Source of the DNA: a virus
Virus record (IMG/VR): IMGVR_UViG_3300045999_012682
Location: 1-54,564 of that record
Direction: 5' to 3' (one strand)
Length of the DNA stretch: 54,564 nt
Below the pieces are notes generated by a model, which was given only the letters and a program-made list of their open reading frames with translations, did not search any database and was not told the origin of the DNA. The translations under genes and the position numbers were made by a program. Below, piece by piece: positions 42,053 through 49,284 of the stretch. Every line of letters begins with the position of its first letter. Position 1 is the first letter of the stretch.

Positions 42053-42193
42053 TTATTTTTGTTTTTTGTTTTTTTGATATTGACGTGCTTTCTCTAAAGC
42101 TTCTTTCCTTTTTTCTTTATCAGAAGTTTTATCTTCGCCTGCTTTTTTACCCTTAAAGTGTGCCAGGATTTCTGGCGGCATTTTATTGGACAT
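42053..42193 (-). CDS. small charged helical protein before the terminase
   Basis: This is a 46-residue frame (ATG 42193). Residues 5-17 read MPPEILAHFKGKK, followed by KRKEALEKARQYQKNKKQK, a basic helix. The pattern looks like small cyanophage proteins next to the terminase. It overlaps the preceding gene by 11 bases. It could assist terminase or bind nucleic acid. Function unknown. Confidence 0.6.
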   Translation of the reverse strand: MSNKMPPEILAHFKGKKAGEDKTSDKEKRKEALEKARQYQKNKKQK

Positions 42194-42365
42194 TTTGGTT
42201 TGGGTTTACAGTTTTCTTATTGAAACCTGCTAATTGAACTTCTTGTGAACCAGCAACGTTTTGAGTTGGTTGATTAATTGTACGACCCATACGATTCCGC
42301 TGGATCTCTCGAACAATTCCAGATAACTTACCAGCAAATTCGCCGGCATCTACGTTGGCGCCCAT
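42183..42365 (-). CDS. small hypothetical protein
   Basis: This is a 60-residue protein: GANVDAGEFAGKLSGIVRE, then a polar Asn/Gln-rich tail. The candidate late motif TAGAATAA lies about 20 bases upstream of its start. No family recognised. Confidence 0.45.
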   Translation of the reverse strand: MGANVDAGEFAGKLSGIVREIQRNRMGRTINQPTQNVAGSQEVQLAGFNKKTVNPNQNVQ

Positions 42366-42398
42366 TTGTACGTGGAATTTAGTTTTATTCTAAAGTGA

Positions 42399-42932
42399 TT
42401 ATTCTTCTAATTGCATACGAGCCCATACGCTCATCGAAGCTTCATGCAATGGCGCTTCAATAGGATCATCTTTGAAAATAAACATCAACTCGCGAATAGC
42501 ACGATCTGCACCAGCCATCAATAAACCTTTGCGATCTTTAGTAGAAGTGTATTGCTCAATTTGTTGAATTGTGCCACGGAGTTCTTTTTGCATAGAAGCA
42601 ATGCGAGCAACACCGGCGTCACGCTTGACAATACCTGCTTCTACATCATCGCGCAATTTTCTAATGTCCTCTTGCATCTCATCGATTTCATGCAATAAGA
42701 CCTTACGATGATCTGGCTTGGGATAATGCTTATTTACCCAAAGATCACACGCGGAAATACTGCCGCGATAATCAAGGAAACGGGCATACAGAAAACATTC
42801 AATAACAGAATAATTTTCTGAGCAGAAAGATACAAAAGCTTCTTGAGACGCAGAGTCTAAATTATCGACCCAGGTGTCAAAAAGCTCAATATCGATAAGC
42901 GCGTTGGGCCTGGCGGTAATCCCGTTCTTCAT
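42399..42932 (-). CDS. candidate terminase small subunit
   Basis: This is a 177-residue protein from the ATG at 42932, chosen over 43016 because the longer form would overlap the next gene by 131 bases in a poorly composed leader. The N-terminal half is helical (LDSASQEAFVSFCSENYSV ... ACDLWVNKHYPKPDHRK). The centre is a coiled coil (LHEIDEMQEDIRKLRDDVE). An N-terminal DNA-binding region plus oligomerising helix, three genes upstream of the large terminase, is the usual place for TerS. No conserved motif proves it. Confidence 0.5.
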   Translation of the reverse strand: MKNGITARPNALIDIELFDTWVDNLDSASQEAFVSFCSENYSVIECFLYARFLDYRGSISACDLWVNKHYPKPDHRKVLLHEIDEMQEDIRKLRDDVEAGIVKRDAGVARIASMQKELRGTIQQIEQYTSTKDRKGLLMAGADRAIRELMFIFKDDPIEAPLHEASMSVWARMQLEE

Positions 42933-43158
42933 CGCTTTGAGCGAACCGCTGGGCTTGTTCCGCCCCTGCACGCTGCTCTTGTGCGCCTCGGCTGATGGTT
43001 GCACGTTCTTGCTCACCAGATTCCCTCATTTTTTCTTTACTGGAGCCAACAGAAACATCCTGGAAGATCTTGACAGCAGAAGCTGCTTTACGTGCTTTGT
43101 CCTCGTCAAACAAAAACCCATATGGATCTGTTTCAGTACTGAGAAAATCGTCTTCCAT
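42886..43158 (-). CDS. hypothetical Gln/Glu/Arg-rich protein
   Basis: This is a 90-residue protein (ATG 43158, in a TGATAATG junction with the gene before it). An acidic N-terminus is followed by a Gln/Arg-rich helix (ISRGAQEQRAGAEQAQRFA, ERDYRQAQRAYRY). The helix is probably a coiled coil. Function unknown; expression is coupled to neighbours. Confidence 0.5.
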   Translation of the reverse strand: MEDDFLSTETDPYGFLFDEDKARKAASAVKIFQDVSVGSSKEKMRESGEQERATISRGAQEQRAGAEQAQRFAQSDEERDYRQAQRAYRY

Positions 43159-43160
43159 TA

Positions 43161-43349
43161 TCAAAATGTTTCTTTATTTTGTGTTGGCTCTTTTTTATTA
43201 TCTCCCCCAAAAGGAGACTCTTCTTTTGACTGCTGATCTTCTGCTTTTGTTTTAGCGTAACGATAGGCTAATTCTGCAGCTTGTTTGTAGCGATTCAGAT
43301 CTGACTGTAAGCCAGAATCGTCTTGTGCTGCTGCAGAATCAGCGTTCAT
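43161..43349 (-). CDS. small polar protein
   Basis: This is a 62-residue protein. A helical segment (GLQSDLNRYKQAAELAYRY) is followed by a Lys/Gln/Glu-rich disordered end. It lies in a string of small overlapping genes. No family recognised. Confidence 0.45.
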   Translation of the reverse strand: MNADSAAAQDDSGLQSDLNRYKQAAELAYRYAKTKAEDQQSKEESPFGGDNKKEPTQNKETF

Positions 43350-43359
43350 TTTATTGTGA

Positions 43360-43614
43360 TCAGAAATTGCTCATCATAGAAGCCAGGCCTTGACTCATGA
43401 TGTCACGACGACCTTCAACACTCTTCTGACGTTGTTGACGCGTCTTCGAACCTTCGAGCCGTCCCAGGAGATCTTCAAATTCTGTGATATCAAAAGACTT
43501 AGCACCATACTCACCTTCTGCTGCTTGTTTTTTTAGTGCAGAAGCAGTTGCCGCATCAATTTCACCACGAGCTAATGCAGAGTTGATACCTGCAATAGTG
43601 CTTTGATAGGTCAT
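43360..43614 (-). CDS. small helical protein
   Basis: This is an 84-residue protein. INSALARGEIDAATASALKKQ resembles a short repeated helix pair found in some phage head proteins, with a basic tail (SKTRQQRQKSVEGRRD). It has the motif TAAAATAA 35 bases upstream. Function unknown. Confidence 0.5.
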   Translation of the reverse strand: MTYQSTIAGINSALARGEIDAATASALKKQAAEGEYGAKSFDITEFEDLLGRLEGSKTRQQRQKSVEGRRDIMSQGLASMMSNF

Positions 43615-43660
43615 GTTTCGAAACGTAATAACGTTATGAAATTATTTTAGCGTAAAAGAT

Positions 43661-44431
43661 TTAAAAACTAAATGCGCCAATCAATGCGTTACGGAAGCCA
43701 GCTTCTGATCCAATACGTGCGATGTCTTTTTGTCCGCGCTGTCGTTCAGACTCTTGCTTAACACCAAATTCACCTCTTAGTGTTTCAACATCACGCTCAG
43801 TTTGACCACGAATACCTTCGATGTCTTTTAATCCGGCATTAATAATAGATTGAAGATCAATTCTTTTTTGGCCTTCAATCTCTGCAACACGCGTATTTTT
43901 TAATAGATCTTGATCGGCAATATATTTTTTGGCTTCCAGATCACGGTCATAGCCATATTTAGTTGCAGCAGATGAAATCTCTTGTTGACGAGTAGTATAT
44001 AAACCTCTGACTTGTTCTTTCTCAATTTCAATGTCACCGGCTAATTTAGCTAAAATACCTGCTGATAGAGTGCCATATTCTTGTTCGCTGTAGCGGCCAG
44101 CGGGGATCCCGCTGCCACCAACAACATCAATATATTGCGGACTTAAATTTGTACCAGGAACGCCTGAAATAGTCTCCGTAGGATACTTGATTTCAACTGG
44201 ATCGCCTGAAATAGTCTCCGTGGGAACTGATGTATTGGATGTGTTTTTACTATCTTGGTAAAATTTCTGCGCTCTCTTGTTAAATTTAACGTTTGGAGTT
44301 TCTTTAGCATACTCCCTAGCTTGTGTTACAGCTTTAGAGCCATACTTTTCTTCAATCTTTTTTAATTCTTTGGCACCAATAACAGGACCAGCCTGCTTAA
44401 TGGCTTTTGTTATCTGCTTGGATTTAGTCAT
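43661..44431 (-). CDS. hypothetical protein with internal repeat and coiled coil
   Basis: This is a 256-residue protein. The N-terminus is basic helical (KSKQITKAIKQAGPVIGAK). Near residue 70-90, PTETISG occurs twice (encoded by a 19-base exact repeat at 44161 and 44203). The second half is a charged coiled coil (NAGLKDIEGIRGQTERDVE). It is perhaps an internal virion or scaffold protein. Starts beside a TAAAATAA motif. Confidence 0.5.
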   Translation of the reverse strand: MTKSKQITKAIKQAGPVIGAKELKKIEEKYGSKAVTQAREYAKETPNVKFNKRAQKFYQDSKNTSNTSVPTETISGDPVEIKYPTETISGVPGTNLSPQYIDVVGGSGIPAGRYSEQEYGTLSAGILAKLAGDIEIEKEQVRGLYTTRQQEISSAATKYGYDRDLEAKKYIADQDLLKNTRVAEIEGQKRIDLQSIINAGLKDIEGIRGQTERDVETLRGEFGVKQESERQRGQKDIARIGSEAGFRNALIGAFSF

Positions 44432-44455
44432 CTCTATGAATATCTTTTTATTATT

Positions 44456-45124
44456 TTATGCCATGTTAAGCATAGAAGCGTATTCTTTGACGCCTGGAGC
44501 TTTGCGTGCTGTATCCAGTGCTTTAAGACCAACCGCTACTTTTCTAGGATCAAACACAACGGCTTGGCTCTTGTATTCAGGAGTAGAAAGTAAAGTCTCT
44601 CCTAAAAACGCTTGAAAATCTGGACCTTTAGTAATACCTAATCCTTGCGCTGCACTTGTGTACTTTTGAAACTCTTGGTCACTAAGCGGACGGCCCAGTA
44701 ACTGCTCATAGGCTAAAGAAGCTGCAGGCTTATAACGATCATAGGTTTGTGCTGATACAAGACCAAGCGGTTTTTGACGTAAGATATCTGCTTGCTTGTA
44801 TGCTTGTGGGATTTTACCGCCAACTGCACGTGAAAGATTAAAGAAAGATTCAGCAGCTTCTTCTGGAGAAAAACTTCCTGTTTTAATTCGATTTAGATAA
44901 GATTCAAAGATTGAAGGTAACGCTTTTTTTGTTTGTTCTGCTTGTTTGCGACTTAATGCAATTTCTTGCCGAGCAATATCAGAAGGGTCCTTGGGAACAG
45001 GTCCACCAATATCAGCGTCCATTCCTCGAACATACTTATCTAAATTACTTACTGTTTCGCTAAGTTGCGATAAATCATCTTCTTTATTTGAGTCATCCCA
45101 AAATCTATAAGAATTATCTGCCAT
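44456..45124 (-). CDS. hypothetical helical virion-region protein
   Basis: This is a 222-residue protein, acidic at the N-terminus (FWDDSNKEDDLSQLSETVS) and helical throughout (SRKQAEQTKKALPSIFESY, DRYKPAASLAYEQLLGRPL). The LLGRPLSDQEFQKY and ETLLSTPEYKSQA elements look like a repeated helix-turn unit. No named family. Located among unassigned head/tail genes. Confidence 0.5.
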   Translation of the reverse strand: MADNSYRFWDDSNKEDDLSQLSETVSNLDKYVRGMDADIGGPVPKDPSDIARQEIALSRKQAEQTKKALPSIFESYLNRIKTGSFSPEEAAESFFNLSRAVGGKIPQAYKQADILRQKPLGLVSAQTYDRYKPAASLAYEQLLGRPLSDQEFQKYTSAAQGLGITKGPDFQAFLGETLLSTPEYKSQAVVFDPRKVAVGLKALDTARKAPGVKEYASMLNMA

Positions 45125-45170
45125 GGATAAAATAGAGGTTATCTATTAGAAGCGTTAAACGTATTTTAGT

Positions 45171-45638
45171 TTAAACAAACCTCTGGAAAGGATCCATTTC
45201 TTTTCCGTAGTTTTGTTGTCGAATTCCGGCTAGCTCTTGTGACAAGCGAACACGTTCTTTTGCCAAGGTATTAGGACTAAACGCCAAAGCACCTGCCATC
45301 TTGGTATCTTCAAAAGCCTTGGCTCGATTCATAGGACCACCCTGGGTGAAACCATACTTGTCGCCAGCAGCTTCCATTCCAAAACCGATTAACGGAGCAT
45401 TTTCTGATGCTTTTCTAACCGCTTCAGCCTGTGCTTCAGCAGCCGCTTGCGCCTTATCTCCTGCTTTTTTAGAGCCACTGGCACCAATACCACCACTAAC
45501 TAAACTACTTCCTGCACCAATTAGTGCTGCACCTGTAATAGGATCCATGCCTGTACTGCCTATGGATGAAATGGGACTACTGACGTTTAAGTAACTCGTA
45601 TTAGGTATCGAGCTTAACGGTGTTCCATATGATGCCAT
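45171..45638 (-). CDS. glycine-rich hydrophobic protein
   Basis: This is a 155-residue protein with a Gly/Ser-rich hydrophobic segment (MDPITGAALIGAGSSLVSG, GIGASGSKKAGDKAQAA) followed by Ala-rich helix and a polar tail. A glycine-zipper pattern suggests membrane insertion. Likely internal virion protein. Motif TTAGAATAA at its start. Confidence 0.5.
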   Translation of the reverse strand: MASYGTPLSSIPNTSYLNVSSPISSIGSTGMDPITGAALIGAGSSLVSGGIGASGSKKAGDKAQAAAEAQAEAVRKASENAPLIGFGMEAAGDKYGFTQGGPMNRAKAFEDTKMAGALAFSPNTLAKERVRLSQELAGIRQQNYGKEMDPFQRFV

Positions 45639-45653
45639 TATTCTAACCCCAAA

Positions 45654-46097
45654 TTATGAGATATATCTTTTGCCGGATCGAGCATTTTCCAAATAAATTT
45701 GAGTCAAATGACCAGGAGTTCCTCTTGCGATTTCAATAGCAGCTGCCGGATAAGACAAACGTGCAATGGATTCAAAGCCTTGTAAAATTTGTCCTGGCAA
45801 TGCACTCAACATCTTGATCTTTGCGGCTTCTTTACCTTCTTCGCTACGCATTTGCCGAGCGCGCTCCCAGTCTTCTAATGACTCTTGACGTGAAAGAGCC
45901 CTAGTTCTATCAAGGAAGTTAAAGAGAGCAGCATCTTTTGCTTCAATACCAGAAATAGTTGTGTAATCAAAGCCACCTGTGTAACCAGGTGTCATTTGGC
46001 CTGGTACACCAGCAATTAAAGTTCCAAATGGATCAGGAGAAGCAGCGCCAACAGGACTACCTGCTAAACGAATGCCCGAAGAAGAAATACCAGCCAT
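45654..46097 (-). CDS. hypothetical virion-region protein
   Basis: This is a 147-residue protein from the ATG at 46097, coupled to the preceding stop (TGATCATG). It is Gly/Pro-rich at the start, then a charged helix (ALSRQESLEDWERARQMRS) and a short hydrophobic stretch (MLSALPGQILQGF). Function unknown. Confidence 0.5.
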   Translation of the reverse strand: MAGISSSGIRLAGSPVGAASPDPFGTLIAGVPGQMTPGYTGGFDYTTISGIEAKDAALFNFLDRTRALSRQESLEDWERARQMRSEEGKEAAKIKMLSALPGQILQGFESIARLSYPAAAIEIARGTPGHLTQIYLENARSGKRYIS

Positions 46098-46099
46098 GA

Positions 46100-46951
46100 T
46101 CAACCGATCCCCACTGTTGGTGCAGCAAGCGCTGTTACATATGGATTAGTAGCGATTGCTTGACGCATGAATGCACCGCGTTCGCGTTGTGCATCAAGAG
46201 TCAAGTTAACAGCACCTCCAAGAACCATCTGTTGCATATAGGCATTGTTCTGTGAGTTAATCAATGCTTGGGCACGGGTCAAGTCAGCATTCTGTTCAGC
46301 TTGCATGATTGGGAACTGTGCTTGACGTGCACGCAGGTCCTCGTCATTTAGTTTCTTAGTGAGATCAATTGTGGCACCAACACGTGTCTGAAGAGCATTC
46401 CGTTCTTGCGTTAAACCAATCTCACTGAGCTGCTGCATGTACTTCAGCTGTTGCGCAGAAGAATTAAGTGGCAGATCACCAAAAGGAGTTGGGATACTCA
46501 CTGCTTGAGGAGTTTTTTCCAGTGCAGCTTTGGTGCCTCCGACAAGAGCACCGCCAGCCATGGAACCAAGCGTTGTCCCGATTGCTGCCCCAACAGGACC
46601 AAAACCTGCGCCAACGACGCCACCCAAAAGACCGCCAACCGTAGTACCAGCAGCACCTGCAACGTCACCTTGCATCAAGGCTGGGACGCCAGCAAGAACA
46701 GCACCGCCACCAATAATGCCACGTTTAGGAATATTTTTTGCAACACCTAAAACTGTTTCGCCGGCAGAAGATGCAACTTCACCAAGCTTGGCAAGTTTTG
46801 CTTTTGCAAACTCATTACCTGCAGCTGCTTGTTTTTTAAGTTGCTCAATTAGAGTTTGCTCAGCAAGAGCATTTGCCCCTGCGGTTGGGTTGGTATATAA
46901 AGGACTAGATAATGGTTGGGTTGGCGTAGACCAAGGATCTGGATATGCCAT
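46100..46951 (-). CDS. glycine-zipper protein, candidate ejected virion protein
   Basis: This is a 283-residue protein. The middle has long Gly-zipper hydrophobic stretches (AGTTVGGLLGGVVGAGFGP, VGAAIGTTLGSMAGGALVG), flanked by helices with Gln and Arg. Such domains insert into membranes and can form pores. The position beside similar proteins suggests an internal protein injected with DNA. No known motif proves function. Confidence 0.6.
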   Translation of the reverse strand: MAYPDPWSTPTQPLSSPLYTNPTAGANALAEQTLIEQLKKQAAAGNEFAKAKLAKLGEVASSAGETVLGVAKNIPKRGIIGGGAVLAGVPALMQGDVAGAAGTTVGGLLGGVVGAGFGPVGAAIGTTLGSMAGGALVGGTKAALEKTPQAVSIPTPFGDLPLNSSAQQLKYMQQLSEIGLTQERNALQTRVGATIDLTKKLNDEDLRARQAQFPIMQAEQNADLTRAQALINSQNNAYMQQMVLGGAVNLTLDAQRERGAFMRQAIATNPYVTALAAPTVGIG

Positions 46952-46971
46952 TATTAAAACGCTTTTATATT

Positions 46972-47868
46972 TTAGATTCTATCAGTACCCAACACTCCGT
47001 ATTCGCTTGTTGTTGGTAACGAAGGACGATTACCAGCGGCAATTACTTCATTAATAACATTACCCGTCAAGATACCGCCGAGGGAACCAGCAAGACCAGC
47101 GAGACCAAGACGTGTTGCTTTGGGTTGCTTACTTGCACGGGAGGCAATTCCCAATGCAGCAGCACCACCTGCCACGCCAAGTGCAGATGGTATGGTCACC
47201 GGATAACCAAGCAAACGGGCTTCTGGTACACCTTGTAGGTTCTCTGGTGTTGCTTTTAATACACCAAGGAAGCCACGGTCTTGATAGTAACTGCGCAGGA
47301 AATTACCATAACGTTCTGGTGTTAAATCAGGAATGTCTTTTTTAGCTTCTTCATACGCAAGCGGTTTGCCTGTGCGTCCTAGGAAGAAACGCTCAAATGC
47401 TTCCTGTACAGGTTGCTCAGTTTCACGGCGGTCTTCTGAACCAACTGCTGCATACGTTTGAGCAAAACCCTCTGGTCTGCCCATTTCACTAATATTTAAC
47501 AAGTCATATGCACCAGACGTTGCGGCAGCAGGCGCTAATGCAGCTGTCATGACCAAGCCAGTTTTAAGCGGTCCTAATTTTGCTGCTGTTTCTTTTCCTA
47601 ATGCGGCACTTCCAACCATATCTGCAATGGCATTTGGATGATTTGCGCGCCACCAAAGAGTACGGGTGCCGTCGTTTGTTAAATCAGTGACAACACGTGC
47701 TGTATACGCCCCAAGAAATTGAACAGGCGTCTCACGCATCGTGATGCCCTCTTGGGCAATGCCTTTTTTAAAACCAGGATCACCAACAGAAAGACTTTTG
47801 GTATCGTATTTCTTCTGTCGTTGTTCTGTTGTTTTAAATCCTTTAATAAAATCAGAAGCAAAGCTCAT
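46972..47868 (-). CDS. hypothetical protein with C-terminal hydrophobic Gly/Ala region
   Basis: This is a 298-residue protein. The N-terminal and central parts are mixed alpha/beta (VQFLGAYTARVVTDLTNDG, FERFFLGRTGKPLAYEEAK). The last 80 residues contain VAGGAAALGIASRASKQP and LGLAGLAGSLGGILTGNVI. Its start overlaps the next gene's TAA (TAATG). A membrane-active virion protein is possible. Confidence 0.55.
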   Translation of the reverse strand: MSFASDFIKGFKTTEQRQKKYDTKSLSVGDPGFKKGIAQEGITMRETPVQFLGAYTARVVTDLTNDGTRTLWWRANHPNAIADMVGSAALGKETAAKLGPLKTGLVMTAALAPAAATSGAYDLLNISEMGRPEGFAQTYAAVGSEDRRETEQPVQEAFERFFLGRTGKPLAYEEAKKDIPDLTPERYGNFLRSYYQDRGFLGVLKATPENLQGVPEARLLGYPVTIPSALGVAGGAAALGIASRASKQPKATRLGLAGLAGSLGGILTGNVINEVIAAGNRPSLPTTSEYGVLGTDRI

Positions 47869-48437
47869 TACATCAACCTCATGCCAGTTTGATCGAGTGC
47901 TTGCTGAGCCCTGGCTGGAACAGGTAGTTGATATTGGGTTTGTGCTAACGGATTAATGTATTGATTTAAGAATTCAATACCCGCCATCTGGAATTGAGTA
48001 CCAGGAGCCACAGCTTGTGGTACTTGTAAGTTATTAATTTGTTTACGTTGCAGCATTTCGTGATACAACGTTTGATCTTGAGAGGCGACAGTTGGTTCAA
48101 CTGGCATACCAGGCATCAAACCTGCAGATAAGCCCGCCGATAAAACAGAACCACCTAAGTTTGCAACTGTTTCGGCTTTTGAATACTCAGGAGCTGGCGT
48201 GTATTTACCGTCTGGTGTACGAATAAAATTAGTAGTGGATTCTTTGGGTGGCCGCAACTTTCTAGCAAGTGCAGTCAATGGATAAGTAACACCAAAATCA
48301 ATCAGTGCAGAGCCAAGTCCAACACCGGGGCCTCCAGCAAGAGTACCAAAAGCACCAGCAAGTGCGCTACCAGTGCCGACATTGGCAGCAATATCTTTAT
48401 TTGCTGAGAAAAAGTTTCTTAGCCCAGCTAATTTCAC
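47868..48437 (-). CDS. hypothetical protein with N-terminal glycine-rich hydrophobic region
   Basis: This is a 189-residue protein starting at a GTG. AANVGTGSALAGAFGTLAG and GPGVGLGSALIDFGVTYPL give hydrophobic glycine-rich stretches. The rest is polar and Gln-rich (TLYHEMLQRKQINNLQVP). Same family style as 46100-47868. Unknown role. Confidence 0.55.
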   Translation of the reverse strand: MKLAGLRNFFSANKDIAANVGTGSALAGAFGTLAGGPGVGLGSALIDFGVTYPLTALARKLRPPKESTTNFIRTPDGKYTPAPEYSKAETVANLGGSVLSAGLSAGLMPGMPVEPTVASQDQTLYHEMLQRKQINNLQVPQAVAPGTQFQMAGIEFLNQYINPLAQTQYQLPVPARAQQALDQTGMRLM

Positions 48438-48476
48438 TGTATTGACTTCAACTTAACTCAATTGTACAAGAGGTTA

Positions 48477-49061
48477 TTATGCTTTATCTTCTTCTTCCCG
48501 TTTGGGAATAGAAGATCCAGCTGGTGCACCAAGGCTGCCCGTATCCTTTGATAGCAGTTGTGATACTGAAGTCTTGCCAGCCACCTCGGAATCTACTTGC
48601 CGTGTAGCTGCTGCCATTAAGAATCCTCGTGGGTCAGGATCCGATGCGCGTGGCATTGGATTTTTAATCTTTTTATCTGATGGAATAGTTGGACTGAGAC
48701 GATATGTTTCAGGCCACAATTCATTAAATCCAGGTTGAATTTCAGGGCGTTGTGAAGTTAAGGCCCTACCGTTTTTGAAGTCGTATTCAGAAACACGATC
48801 AAAATTTGGCATGCCAGCAAACACTTCGTATTGTTCTGCTGTTTCGCCAACAAAATTAAGACGTGGGTTTAATGACAACTTACGCGTCATCATCTTACGC
48901 AATAAGTCAGATTGCGTAAAACGTGAAGGATTCCAGGGGTATTGTCCTGCTGCCGCCGGCGATTGAAACAGCTCGTCAAAATTAAGCTGCTTCCTTTTTA
49001 CAAAAGGTTCTTTGGTGTAATCAATATAACGGCCTAGGTCCAAGCGTGAATCTTTAGCCAT
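48477..49061 (-). CDS. hypothetical virion-region protein
   Basis: This is a 194-residue protein, mostly loops and short helices with Pro and Arg (RYIDYTKEPFVKRKQLN, NPRLNFVGETAEQYEVFAG), ending in a Lys/Glu tail. It is coupled to the preceding gene by TAATG. No family recognised. Confidence 0.5.
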   Translation of the reverse strand: MAKDSRLDLGRYIDYTKEPFVKRKQLNFDELFQSPAAAGQYPWNPSRFTQSDLLRKMMTRKLSLNPRLNFVGETAEQYEVFAGMPNFDRVSEYDFKNGRALTSQRPEIQPGFNELWPETYRLSPTIPSDKKIKNPMPRASDPDPRGFLMAAATRQVDSEVAGKTSVSQLLSKDTGSLGAPAGSSIPKREEEDKA

Positions 49062-49282
49062 TAACCTTTAGACTTTTTCTTCTTATGTAATCCTACCAAC
49101 GTTTGACGAAGCCGTGCTTGTTTAACGGTTTTTTCGTCATATTTATCTGGATCAGATAAAACGTTTTCTTGGAGTTGAGCGGAAGTAATTCCTTTACGTT
49201 TTGCTTTAGCAGTGAAGGCACCCTCCTTCATCTCCATTCCTTGAATCCATTTTTTGTTTTTTTTCTTTTTTTCTTCAGCCAT
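49061..49282 (-). CDS. small basic protein
   Basis: This is a 73-residue, Lys-rich protein (AEEKKKKNKKWIQG, then ITSAQLQENVLSDPDKYDE) ending in LVGLHKKKKSKG. The TAA overlaps the downstream start. It is possibly nucleic-acid binding or a packaged internal protein. Confidence 0.5.
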   Translation of the reverse strand: MAEEKKKKNKKWIQGMEMKEGAFTAKAKRKGITSAQLQENVLSDPDKYDEKTVKQARLRQTLVGLHKKKKSKG

Positions 49283-49284
49283 GA

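Noticed and set aside
42933-43016. Upstream start (43016) for the candidate terminase small subunit
   Set aside because: It would overlap the next gene by 131 bases with a Ser/Gly/Lys-rich leader, and the ATG at 42932 gives a cleaner protein. It cannot be excluded from sequence alone.
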